NCBI GenBank assembly: GCA_030268105.1
Contig: BSDZ01000024.1
Coordinates: 1,426,001 to 1,490,000 of the forward strand
From: Volvox africanus
Lineage: Eukaryota; Chlorophyta; Chlorophyceae; Chlamydomonadales; Volvocaceae
DNA length: 64,000 nt
Direction of reading: 5' to 3'
Of the stretch, positions 11,813-22,121 are shown one piece after another. Made by a program: the position numbers and the translations under genes. The notes beneath the pieces were generated by a model. That model was not told the DNA's origin, did not search any database, and saw only the letters and a list, made by a program, of their open reading frames with translations. Positions within the stretch are counted from its first letter, which is position 1, and each line of letters begins with the position of its first letter.

Positions 11813-13192
11813 ATGCAAGCCTCGAACTTAGCGAATGCTGTCTCGGCTCTTGCTGCCAACGCCTTTCAGTTTGTTTGCCGGATTGCTGCTAATGCTAGCC
11901 AAGCGAATAGGTGGGAATGGCTCTCTAGGTTGACACAGCCACCAAATGCTGCTGTGGCAGGTGGTATCGACCTTCCGAACCAGCCTTCACCTATTCCCGG
12001 GCAAGGCGGCACAGCATCCCCTGAGGCACCTACATCACCTATTTATGCCCCATCCCCTTTTTATGTTCATGGCCCTGCTGTAGTGTCAAACCATTTGACA
12101 CCTGGTGCCGTGGATATTCCTGGGATGGCTCCCGCTGCTGCCGCAACAACTTGTGCTGCTGTTGTGGGCACCTCTTCCAGGCCACCTGGGCCTCCTCATA
12201 CTGGACATGAGGACGAGGTGATAAAAATAGAGATCGCAGTGCCTAAGCTGAATATCCCTATGGATGTTAAGCTTTCTGATTTAGGACGAGTTGCTGCGCC
12301 TCTAACACGGGCCTTTGTCCGTATTGTTAGGAACTACTTTGCCACAGCCCGTGGGGGTCAACAGGACTCTACGCGCCGTCTTGTCTTGGCCACTGCCTTT
12401 GAAGGCGCGGCAAGATTATGGCACGATCAATGGACTAACGCAAGGGATTCCTATACATCTGAGGAACTGCTAGAAGCACTGCTTGTCCGTTTTGCACCCC
12501 AGGTCCAGTCACGTGACACTGAGGCACGCCTGAAATTAAATGCTGGCAAATACTGCATGCACCCTGGAGAAACTGTCTCTGCCTATCAGAGCCGCTTTGA
12601 GGCTCTTGTCACGCCCATTGCGGACCTGTCTGATAGTGAGCGTGTGTTTTGGTTTCAGCAGGGCCTCTCATCCGACCTTAGTGGGGACTGTGCAACTGAC
12701 CTGTCGGGTAAAACCTTTAAGTCATGTACAGACTTGGTTCAGTTCTCCCTGGGAGCTGAACTTAGGTTACTGGCCCGACGGGAATGTGACAAACTGGCCC
12801 GTCCCAAAATGAACATGCTGTCGGTACAGGACATGGCCTGCGACGACCCTGACGAGGAGACCCCGGCGCCCCCGACCAAAAAACTGCGGGCTGCATCCGT
12901 TCGTCCAAGCATCACCGGGCACGAGGATCAGCCGCGGCAGGTTAAGGGCGCCGGTAAGTCTAAGAGGGGCGGCGGACAGCAGGGAAGGCACTTGGCCCCA
13001 AAAGGGGGCCACGTGCAGAAGAAGGGGCCTAAGCAGAACCTGGCGGAGTATCTAACCACATTCAAATGTACTAGACGGGAGTTCCATTTTCGTAAACAAC
13101 ATGGGATGTGCCTCCGTTGCGGTTCCGACCAACATAGGGTCGACTCCTGCCCAATGCTGGGGGTGGAGAAAAATAAGGGTAAGGACCACTAG
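11813..13192 (+). CDS. Family C gag (intact)
   Basis: Gag polyprotein of 459 residues from ATG 11813 to TAG 13190-13192. An alanine-rich N terminus (LANAVSALAANAF) and a proline-rich linker precede a capsid-like domain (FEGAARLWHDQWTNARD, SAYQSRFEALVTPIADL, ERVFWFQQGL), then a basic region and a nucleocapsid zinc knuckle CLRCGSDQHRVDSC (C-x2-C-x4-H-x4-C). No internal stop is seen. The next codons (GAA CTT GCC CAG) continue open in the same frame into pol, so UAG readthrough is the likely route to Gag-Pol. The real N terminus may lie upstream if the predicted leader intron is used. Confidence 0.9.
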   Translation: MQASNLANAVSALAANAFQFVCRIAANASQANRWEWLSRLTQPPNAAVAGGIDLPNQPSPIPGQGGTASPEAPTSPIYAPSPFYVHGPAVVSNHLTPGAVDIPGMAPAAAATTCAAVVGTSSRPPGPPHTGHEDEVIKIEIAVPKLNIPMDVKLSDLGRVAAPLTRAFVRIVRNYFATARGGQQDSTRRLVLATAFEGAARLWHDQWTNARDSYTSEELLEALLVRFAPQVQSRDTEARLKLNAGKYCMHPGETVSAYQSRFEALVTPIADLSDSERVFWFQQGLSSDLSGDCATDLSGKTFKSCTDLVQFSLGAELRLLARRECDKLARPKMNMLSVQDMACDDPDEETPAPPTKKLRAASVRPSITGHEDQPRQVKGAGKSKRGGGQQGRHLAPKGGHVQKKGPKQNLAEYLTTFKCTRREFHFRKQHGMCLRCGSDQHRVDSCPMLGVEKNKGKDH

Positions 13193-14641
13193 GAACTTGC
13201 CCAGGCTGGTATAGAGGGATCACCACCTGGGGTCTTTGCTGTGGGCCAGATGGTAGCAAAGTGCCGTGCAGTACGGGCTCTTTTGCCCTCTGTTTTAAAC
13301 CAAGTGGAGCAGGTGATAGGGAGACGTTTTTCTTTTGATGCACGAACTGTCCGTGCCGGCTTTGATGGCTTTTGTAATCTGTTTGAGCCTCAAGGTCGCC
13401 CCCTATCCTCCGCTAACTTGGGTGGGCATACTATCTTGTTCACTCCCTCTTCACTCTGCGAGCTACAGAAGCAATTAGCTCAGTTTAGGGCATGCAAACG
13501 TCAACACCCTGATACCTCAGCATGCATCTTGCTGCCTGAGTATGTGTCCCGATGCAGCCCTTCTTTTCTGTCGGGAATGCAAAGGGTCTTAAGGTTTAAT
13601 CCAGGGACGGCTCTTTTCCATAGCCTTGATATGGCAGGTGAGGTCGTTCAGCTCCCTGGAAGCCCATACTCTGTTGACGTCTGGTTTGCTGCTCCTAAAC
13701 CGGTTCAGGAGGGCTTGCCTGAGACTGAACCCTGTATTTCAGTTCTCTGCTTGCCTAAAGCTGCTGCCCTGATAGGTGCTGACGTACCTCTGATCATCGT
13801 AAGTACGGCAGGTCGTACGTTCACCACCCTAGCCGACTCTGGAGCCAGTGATAATTTCATTTCGGCATCAGTGGTTACGCAGCTTGGCCTGAAACCTAGC
13901 CCATGCTCCTGGTCAGAAGTTACCCTTGCTGATGGGGGTAAGCAGGCTATCTTGGGGCAGGTTAATCTTCGTCTATCTGCAGGTCCTTTAAGGTTAAATG
14001 TCCGCCCATACGTGTTGCCTGAGCTAACTGACGCTGCCATGTATATCTTGGGTTCTTCCACGCTAGCACAGTATGGGGCTGTCCTTGACTATGAGTCTAA
14101 ATCTTTGCGCCTGCGCAAGGGGAATCTAGTCTGCAAGGTACCCTTTACTACTGCCGGACAGCCACCAGATCAGATGACCCCTTGCTTTAATTATGCAACC
14201 ACTGCTATCTGTCAGCACACTGAACCTGAAGTTGTTGGCAGAAAAGCAGCAGTTCGCATGATTCGCAAGGGGGCCCATGCTTTACTAGTACGGCCCAAGT
14301 TGCACCTGAATGCAACTTCTATCCCAGCTGATGCCACTGACCCTGAGCTTGAGGCCCTGTTACAGGAATATGCAGATATATTCCAGGAGATCCCTGGTAA
14401 GCCTCCAATGCGGCCTGTGGATCACACCATACCTTTGTTGCCTGGTGCAGTACCCGTTTCCCGCCCCATGTATCGGCTAAGCCCCTTGGAGCTGGACGAG
14501 GTCAAACGACAGGTTACTGAGCTGCTGAAAAAAGGTATGATACGGCCAAGCACATCCCCATACTCCGCCCCTATTCTGTTTGTGGGAAAGAAGGATGGGA
14601 CTCTGAGAATGTGCATTGACTATAGGGGGTTAAATGCCGCA
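13193..14641 (+). pseudogene. Family C pol, 5' half: methyltransferase-like domain, protease, RT fingers
   Basis: Pol continuing in frame after the gag UAG. Order: a domain related to Dam-like methyltransferases but lacking NPPY (RRFSFDART ... GGHTILFTPSSLCELQ ... SACILLPEY ... RFNPGTALF), aspartic protease with LADSGAS (about 13830-13850) and a C-terminal YILGSSTL motif, a linker, then RT fingers [31 protein letters not shown] and [10 protein letters not shown]. It is cut at 14641 by a family A LTR. No lesion occurs before the cut. The rest of RT is at 1-1384 on the minus strand. I call it a pseudogene only because it is truncated by the insertion. Confidence 0.88.
14637..14641. repeat. Target-site duplication CCGCA, half 2
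   Basis: The last five bases of family C RT before the family A LTR. On the minus strand at 1384-1380 the same CCGCA is followed by ACGGTTAAGAACC, which continues the RT codons exactly (A-TVKNR). Confidence 0.85.
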
Positions 14642-15474
14642 TGTTGTGCTGCGGTTCGTTTCCCGCCGATGCGTAGGTCGATGCGACCCTACAAGGCGAA
14701 GTGTTATCTTGATGAACGCATGAATGACTATTGCATATGAATGAAGCTGCATGATATAGATGTATTCGCATACATTTATATATGCATTTGGCATGTTATC
14801 ATTATCCATCGCGACATTGCATCATGGCAAATCCGCCTAGCATGCATGAAATACCGAATCATTGAAGTGCGCATTATGCTCGTGCTATGAAACGATAAGT
14901 AATATTATTTGATATAATATTACTTCATTAAAGCACACGTTGAGAGCGCCGCACTCGTCGCGATACATGCCCTGCAACCGGATATCGTTATCCGGACCCT
15001 TGCATCATGCGAATGCCGGAAAGGCTTATACGTTGTTATACATGGACATCGCCTATACGCAGTAGGGTTGTCACACTTAGGATCGGCCTCCTAGTGTGAA
15101 TCGTACGGCATCGCGATGCTACGAGTATAACAGATGCGAGGACGGCTAAGCAAGATAAGATATTCGACACCGGAGAACACTCGTGTGTTCTACATTATCA
15201 TTGCTATATGCTACTCTACTTAGCCCAAGCTAAGCCTAAACTTCGCTATCACCGCCGCGTGATGATTGCTTGCTTCCGGCACTGACGGCGATTACATCCA
15301 TTGCACCGCTTCGATCTGTAAGACTGTAAGTTATATCTCTTCTTGTTTTGAAGTCTTCCGCTGTCTCTGTTTGCTCGCGTTTGCCTTGCTGTACTTGCAA
15401 GTGCTCGCGCATCGGTGTCGAAAGCCTTCAGACGCGCAGATACTTATGAGCAAACACGAACGAGAGGTACAACA
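14642..15474 (+). repeat. Family A 5' LTR, 833 bp
   Basis: TGTTGTGCTGCGG...GAGGTACAACA, followed by a primer-binding site. A TATA-like TATATA lies at 14777-14782. Three short hairpins are visible: 14897-14925 (AAGTAATATTA with its complement), 14978-14995 (CCGGATA/TATCCGG) and 15175-15190 (GAACAC/GTGTTC). Its sister by length and variants is 1385-2217. Confidence 0.93.
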
Positions 15475-15477
15475 AAT

Positions 15478-15496
15478 TGGTATCGAGACAGGTTCG
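15478..15496 (+). promoter_or_regulatory. Family A primer-binding site
   Basis: TGGTATCGAGACAGGTTCG lies three bases inside the 5' LTR. The first 11 bases are complementary to a tRNA end of CCA, discriminator A and acceptor strand TCTCGAT. This resembles eukaryotic initiator tRNA-Met sites (TGGTATC...). The family C site (56469-56482) begins identically. Confidence 0.8.
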
Positions 15497-15541
15497 TTGC
15501 CTAACTGTCTCTCTTTGTCTAATCGGAAGTAGGTTCTTTTT

Positions 15542-15700
15542 ATGGCGAGTTCCAGCGACGAACCACGAGGACCGCTAGATACTTTTGCCGAAGACCTAGG
15601 CCACGCCGTTTTGGACGCCGCCGCTTCCGGTTTGTAATTGTTTAATTGCTTTTGCTTAGATTGCTGCACTTGTTGTGTAAGTGTACGCTCTGAGTCGCAG
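15542..15700 (+). other. Leader mini-ORF / predicted gag exon 1 plus 71-bp intron (family A)
   Basis: ATG at 15542 opens 31 codons (MASSSDEPRGPLDTF...) ending at TAA 15635-15637. A candidate 5' splice site G|GTTTGT at 15629/15630 and a 3' site GTCGCAG ending at 15700 would remove 71 bp. They would join the peptide in phase 1 to an open frame (SAPALLAAATETG, then QLGKYLLSLLNLLK) running to about 15975. Family C has a matching arrangement (MDIDHDLPSADIP..., G|GTCTGT). Whether it is a spliced exon or an upstream regulatory ORF cannot be decided from sequence. Confidence 0.45.
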
Positions 15701-15940
15701 GTAATCTCAGTGCACCGGCATTGCTTGCCGCGGCGACTGAGACCGGCTTTCGTCCGGACCAGTTGGCGACTCTCATCACCCAAACTACGGAGATCAGGAC
15801 TCAGCTGGGCAAGTACTTGCTGAGTTTACTGAATCTTCTCAAGAGTACTGTTGGTAGGCTCACCGAATCGCTTTGTACTCTTGCCTTTGCGATAGAAGTC
15901 GGCTTCTATTACGCAAACCTAGGGTATCGCTTCGTGCTCC
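15701..15940 (+). other. Predicted gag exon 2 of family A (leader)
   Basis: An open frame without its own ATG, conserved in the family A leaders (e.g. near 7824-7605, 37475-37256 and 39738-39519, minus). It encodes an amphipathic, Leu-rich stretch. It is one frame away from gag, so a second splice (for example ending at CCTAG, 15922, in phase with gag) or independent gag initiation at 15941 is needed. Function unknown. Confidence 0.35.
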
Positions 15941-17176
15941 ATGTCCACGGAACACAACGATACACCGCACACTAGCCTAGCTAGCCAACCCGATTTTGTT
16001 GTGGCTGCTAGAGCGCCGGATAGAGGTCTTGAGACTGTTGGCACGCGAGCCACTCAAGATCCCCTTGTCCTTCAGACCCCTGCTCACTTAATTGTGCCGC
16101 ATTCAGCAGTGAACACGAATATGGACAACACTGCTGGACCAAGGGTTCTGCCATTACCTCAAGCTCGAGGGCATGATGACATCCCTGAGGTGATGAGATT
16201 GTCAATTCCCGTTCTTAGGCTCAATATCTCGCTGACCGACAAGACAGCAGGACATAGCATAGCCGATGCAACTCGTGCGTACGTGCGTGACGCTAAAAAG
16301 TATCTCCAGGCTGTTCATGGTGGCGATAATGACGGTATCAGGTGTCTCTTCGTTGGTAACACCCTCGAGGGCTCAGCGAAGGACTGGTATCGCGAATGGA
16401 CCACCGCCCGGGGCGACTATACTTTTGACGAGATGATCACCACTTTGCTCGCACGGTTCGCTACTGAGGTTCAAGCACGTGATGTGGAGGCTCGTAAGGT
16501 CTTGGCGGCCGGTAGTTACCACATGCGTCGGGGTGAAAATGTACCTGCGTACCAGTCACGCTTCGAAGCACTAGTGACCCCCATTGCTGATCTCACTGAA
16601 ACCGAGCGTGTCTTTTGGTTTAAGCGAGGCCTGACGAAACTTTTGGCTAAATGGTGCGCTACTGACTTGGCTGGGGTGCCGATCAAGTCGTATGATGCTT
16701 TGGTCGCTTTTGCTAAGGGTACGGAGATACGACTCCTTGCCGGTGAGGAAGAAGTCAAGTCTGCCCCTCGTGCAAATGCCGTGCAAGTGCAGGATCCGCT
16801 TGGGGAAGCTGTAGCTCTTGACCAGGACTTCGGAGCGACCCGCCCCACGCCTATTGCCGCGACGTGACGCAGCAACCGGCAACGCCAGGCGCGCGGGGGC
16901 GCTAGCTCGGGTGTCCGCGGGTCAGGAGGAGCAGGTCCGAGCTCGGACCCGGCTAAGAGCAGGAAGCGTGGTGGTGCGCCGTCGTCGGCAGCCGCACAGC
17001 GTTCCGACCCCAATGTGAAGCGGACTCGCACGGATGACTCGTTTATGCCAAAATGGAATTGCAATCGTTCCGAGTTCGAGTGTCGGAAAGCGGCCAATGT
17101 TTGTCTACGGTGCTCGGAGAGTCATCCTACGAAGGATTGCCCGTTACTGCCGCCGTTTGTACCTCAGCCGAAATAG
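15941..17176 (+). pseudogene. Family A gag, one nonsense codon
   Basis: Gag from ATG 15941 (MSTEHNDTPHTS) to TAG 17174-17176. Capsid-like domain: RAYVRDAKKYLQ, GNTLEGSAKDWYREW, YQSRFEALVTPIADL. The C-terminal basic region ends in the zinc knuckle CLRCSESHPTKDC. A CGA-to-TGA change at 16865-16867 separates capsid from nucleocapsid, while the frame beyond is open. An intact homologue is at 36020-37255 (minus). After TAG, pol follows in the same frame. Confidence 0.9.
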
Positions 17177-20100
17177 GGGCTTGACCGGGTTCCTGTGGAG
17201 GGGGCACCACCTGGGATTTCTGAACTAACGCGTGGTCGGTGGTCATCCTTACGGCCAGCCGTGAAGGCATTGTTGCCTTGCGTACTTGGACACATCGAGC
17301 GAGTCATTGCGCGACGCATCACGCTTGACGGACGCACGGGACTTCTCTGCTTCGACCCGTTGTGTAATTTGTTTACACCTCGCCGTCCCCTGTCGTCTAT
17401 CGATCTGTCTAACCACGTGGTTTTGTTCATCCCCTCGTCTCTGCGTGAGATGTCGGAACAGTTGGCCATATACAGGAGATGTAGGCGTCAATATCCAGGC
17501 ACTGCCGCATGTGTATTACTCCCTGCTTTCTGTCGGCGCAAGGCAGAGGCATTGTTAAGGGGTATGCGGCATGTCCACCGGTTCGAGCCGGGCACCGTTT
17601 TGTTTAATGGTGTGGATCGGGAGGGTACGCTGGCTCCGTGGCCACACCTATCCTACTCGGTTGACGTTTGGTACGAAGCTCCTGACGGGGGTGCCGTTGG
17701 TTACGGACCCGCCCTAAGTGCACTGACGTTGTCTGCTGGGCAGTCGCTCGTAGATAACCGTGTCCCTGTGGTTCAGATCGGTTTGAATGGCCGTACTCTG
17801 AAGGCACTTGTTGACACCGGTGCCAGTGACGACTTCATCTCTGTCGCAGAGGTGAATGCGCTGGGGTTGTCCCCAGAGTCGTCTGATTGTACACAGGTTA
17901 CCCTTGCTGACGGGGGTAAGCATCCCATCGTGGGCAGGATTACCCTTAGCCTATCGTTAGGCCCTTTGCGTGTTGTGACCCGGCCGTACGTGCTGCAGGG
18001 CTTAGCAGAGACTGCACCGTACATAATGGGGTCGTCGACATTACGACAGTACCGCGCGCGCATCGACATGGAGACCGCAACCCTGCATATGTGCAAGGGT
18101 ACTCTGTCGATTAAGGTACCTTTCCTGTCGTTCGAACATGTCACACCAAAGGAGGGCGAAACTGAGGCGGTGCCTATGGTTAATTTCGCTGTGACCGCAA
18201 TGGCCGCGCGAATCGAACCAGAGCTAGTCGGGCGTAAGGAGGCCGTCCGTTTGTTACGGAAGGGTGCCCACGGACTGCTTTTAAGGCCGCGGGTGAGCTG
18301 TTGTGTCACCACCGCGCAGATTTCTGCGGATCCTGAGGTTGAGGCCCTACTGTCGCAGTATGAGGACGTCTTTAAAGATATCCCCGGCCTACCACCTATG
18401 CGTCCTGTTGATCACACAATCCCTCTCATGCCTGGAGCGCAGCCTACGGCCCGGCCAATGTACAGGTTGAGTCCATTGGAGCTGGATGAGGTAAAGCGCC
18501 AGGTGACGGATTTGCTCGCGAAGGGTATGATACGCCCCAGCACATCCCCGTATTCTGCACCGATTTTGTTTGTCGGTAAGAAGGATGGGACCTTGCGCAT
18601 GTGCATTGATTACCGGGGGTTAAATGCGAATACGGTGAAAAATCGCTACCCTTTGCCACGCGTTGACGACCTGTTGGATAAGCTGAAGGGCTCGGCTTAT
18701 TTTTCCTAAATTGACTTACAACAGGGCTATAATCAGATTCGCATCGCTGCCTCTGATATCCCGAAAACCGCTTTTCGGACGCCCTTCGGTCACTTTGAGT
18801 ATACGGTCCTATCGTTTGGTCTGACTAATGCCCCTGCGACGTTTCAGGCGGTTATGGACCGAATGTTTAGGCCGTTTATCGACAGGTTCGTTGTTTGCTA
18901 CCTGGATGACATCTTGGTATATTCTAAAACGCGCGAGGAGCACTTGGAGCATCTGCGGCTCGTGCTCGACGTTATGAGGCGGGAGCAATTGTTTGCTAAA
19001 CGCGCCAAATGCTTTTGGGCGCAGCCTCAGGTGGAATATTTGGGCCACATTGTGTCGGCCACCGGTGTGAAGATGGACCCGTGGAAGGTCGCCGTGGTTC
19101 GCGATTGGCCCGCGCCTCAGAACCTCACGGAGCTGCGTAAGTTCCTTGGCTTGACCAATTATTTCCGAAAGTTCATTGAAAAATATTCCATCATTGCGGC
19201 CCCGCTTACTAACTTAACTCGCAAAGGCGTTTTCGTTTCGCTCGAGTCGTGGACGCCGCAATGCCAGCGGGCATTCGAAGAGCTCAAACGAATTATTGCC
19301 GAAGATGTCACCCTTGCATTCCCTGATTACTCGTTGCCATTTCGCGTTGAGGTAGTGTCTGATGCCTCAATATTTGGAAGCGGCGCTGTATTGTTACAGG
19401 AAGGGCGACCGATCGCCTTCACGAGTAAGAAATTTTCTGGTGCGGAGATTCGCTACACCACCGGGGAACAGGAGCTTCTGGCCGTGCTGCATGCTTTAAA
19501 GGAATGGCGCTGTTACCTCGAGGGACGCCCGTTTACTTTAAAGACTGACCACAAGCCCCTAACGTTTTTGCAAAGCGTTCCGACGTTGAACCGCCGTCAA
19601 GCTAGGTGGATGGAATATCTAGCTAGGTTCAACTGCACCTGGGAGTATATTTCTGGTAAATTGAATATTGCCGATGCTCTCAGTCGACATCCGTCGCTAC
19701 ACGCTGCAATTTTGGCAGCGCCCGTCGTGCGGCCGCGTAGCGAGGAGGTACCGATCGCGACGGACCTCGCGGAGCGGTTGAAGGTTGCCTACAGCGCAGA
19801 CGCCTGGTTCGCGGACCCGGCTAATGTAGAAAACCTTCGCAAGCAGAATGGCCTTTGGCTACGGACGGAGGGTGCAGCTACGCAAATCGTCGTTCCAAAC
19901 GACGACGCGCTACGCTACGACATCCTTGCGCGGTTCCACGAGGACCCGTTAGCAGGACACCCTGGTAGCAAGCGATTGATCGACTTGGTGCAACGTTCCT
20001 TTTGGTGGCCTCGTTTGGCTAAGGATGCGGCGAACTTCGTCCAGACATGCAGTCTGTGCCAGCGCAATAAGGCTTTGTCCGGTAAGGGCCATGGGTTGTT

Positions 20101-21238
20101 GCAACCGTTGCCTGTCCCGGATGCGCCTTGGGAAAGTGTTTCCATGGACTTCGTAGTCGCGCTGCCCAAAACTGAGGGGGGATACGATGCGGTGTTCGTA
20201 ATGGTCGATCGTCTGACTAAGATGGTCCACCTAGCACCATGCACATCATCCTGCACGGCTGAGCAAACCGCACGTTTGTTTTTCGATAATGTGGTTCGGT
20301 TACACGGGGTTCCCAAAAATGTGATCTCGGACCGCGGTGGACAGTTCACGTCTAAGTTTTGGGAAGCGCTCTGCAAACTAGTTGGCATGCACGTCAACCT
20401 GAGCACAGCGTATCACCCGCAGACTGATGGTCAAACCGAACGCACAAACCGCACGTTGGGTGATATGTTGCGCAATTATGCTGGTCGCACACCACTTGTT
20501 TGGGATACATATTTGACTGCGGCAGAATTCGCGCTTAACAACGCTGTTAACCGCTCTACAGGCAAAAGTCCGTTCTTTCTTAACTACGGATTTCATCCCG
20601 CGCTACCCGTGTGGCGTGAGTTGGAAGTGAACGTGCCTGCTGCTAAACTTTTTGCCAAGTCTTTTATGTCCCGAATCACAGACGCGAAGTCGTGTTTGGA
20701 CGCGGCGCAGCAACGAACGACGGAATACTACAACAAATCCAAGCAGGATGTGACGTTTTCGGAGGGGCAACTCGTGTTGCTAAGCACCAAGAACTTGCGT
20801 TCCTTGGCCGACGGATCCCGAAAACTCTTACCCCGCTGGATCGGTCCGTATCCTGTCGTGCGCATGGTTGGGAATGTGGCTGTGCAGCTTACATTGCCCG
20901 CTGATATGACCATTCACCCCACGTTTCACGTATCGCTTGTTCGTCCGTATCGTGGTACGGAACCCGTCCCTGAGCCTGCTAACGCCCCCGCAGCGATCGA
21001 ACCAGTTCCCGAGACCTGGATCGCTGGTAAACAGAAGTTTTACGATGTGGAGCGGGTGTTAGATTATCGCGCGCGTCGTGTGGGCCGACACCGACGTAAG
21101 CGAACAGTACACGAGTACTTGGTTAAGTGGACAGGGTATACCGACGAGCACAACTCATGGGAACCGGCACGCAACTTCTCACAGGACATGAAACCCCTGC
21201 TCGAAGAAGCCCGCAAACGTGCCACACAAGCCCAATGA
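17177..21238 (+). pseudogene. Family A pol, full length, one nonsense codon
   Basis: The most complete pol in the window. Order: methyltransferase-like domain without NPPY (RRITLDGRT ... [11 protein letters not shown] ... AACVLLPAF ... [10 protein letters not shown]), protease VDTGAS, RT ([19 protein letters not shown]), RNase H (SDAS, GEQELL, TDHKPL), integrase zinc finger ([10 protein letters not shown] ... CSLCQRNK) and core ([27 protein letters not shown]), GPY/F (RWIGPYPVV) and chromodomain (VERVLDYRARR, EYLVKWTGYTDEHNSWEP). The single lesion is TCA to TAA at 18707-18709 within RT (after GSAYFS), before the catalytic YLDD. Predicted product with readthrough: Gag-Pol. Nuclear integration of cDNA is the family role. 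Confidence 0.93.
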
Positions 21239-21282
21239 CCCCTGCAGTCGATGCTGTATGATGCAGCGAGGACGCTGCATAC

Positions 21283-21297
21283 GGGAGGGGGGATAAT
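21283..21297 (+). promoter_or_regulatory. Family A polypurine tract
   Basis: GGGAGGGGGGATAAT immediately before the LTR at 21298. The same tract occurs before every family A 3' LTR here (for example 24146-24160 and 32425-32439 complement). Confidence 0.85.
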
Positions 21298-22121
21298 TGT
21301 TGTGCTACGGTTCATTTCCCGTCGACGCGTAGGTCGACGCGATCCTATGAGTCGAAGTGCTTTTGTGATGAACGCATTGCATATGAATGAATCTGCATGA
21401 TATAAATGTATTCGTGTACATTTATATATGCATTTGGCATGTTGTCATTATCCATCGCGACATCGCATCATGGCAAATCCGCCTAGCATGCATGAATGAC
21501 CGAATCATTGAAGTGCGCATTATGCTCATGCTAGGAAACTATAAGTAATATTATCTGATATAATATTACTTCATTAAAGCACGCGTTGAGAGCGCCGCAC
21601 TTGTCGCGATGCATGCCTGCAACCGGATATCGTTATCCGGACCCTTGCATCATGCGAATGCCGGAAAGGCTTATACATTGTTATGCGTAGACATCGCCTA
21701 GACGCAGTAGGGTTGTCACATCTAGGATCGGCCTCCTGATGTGAATCGTACGGCATTGCGATGCTGCGAGTATAACAGATGCGAGGATGGCTAAGCTAAA
21801 GGAGACATTCGATACCGGAGAACACTTGTGTGTTCTACATTACTATTACTATACGATATTCTACTTAGCCCGAGCTAAAGCCTGAACTTCGCTAATCACC
21901 GCCGCGTGATGATTGCTTGCTTCCGGCGCTGACGGCGATTTCTTCCATTGCATCATTCCGACCTGTAAGACCGTAAGTTATATCTCTCTTCGTCTTGAAG
22001 TCTTCCGCTGTCTCTGTTTGCTCTCGCTTGCCTTGCTGTACTTGCAAGTGCTCGCGCATCGGTGTCGATAGTCTCCAGACGTGCAGATACTCATGAGCAA
22101 ACGCGAACGAGAGGTACAACA
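21298..22121 (+). repeat. Family A LTR, 824 bp, first of the 2863-bp array
   Basis: TGTTGTGCTACGG...GAGGTACAACA. Preceded by the polypurine tract (3' LTR of 15475-21297) and followed, without primer-binding site, by CAATG of an interrupted pol. TATAAAT at 21401-21407 is a candidate TATA box. Confidence 0.92.

Noticed and set aside
19915..20406. Long minus-strand frame opposite integrase, repeated in all copies (e.g. 22778-23269)
   Set aside because: Antisense shadow of integrase codons; it changes with synonymous changes in pol and has no domain.
22062..22121. Possible LTR-encoded N terminus fused to the array pol fragments
   Set aside because: The frame is open into the LTR but the upstream codon is GTG; the ATG in this stretch is in another frame. 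No evidence of a designed start.
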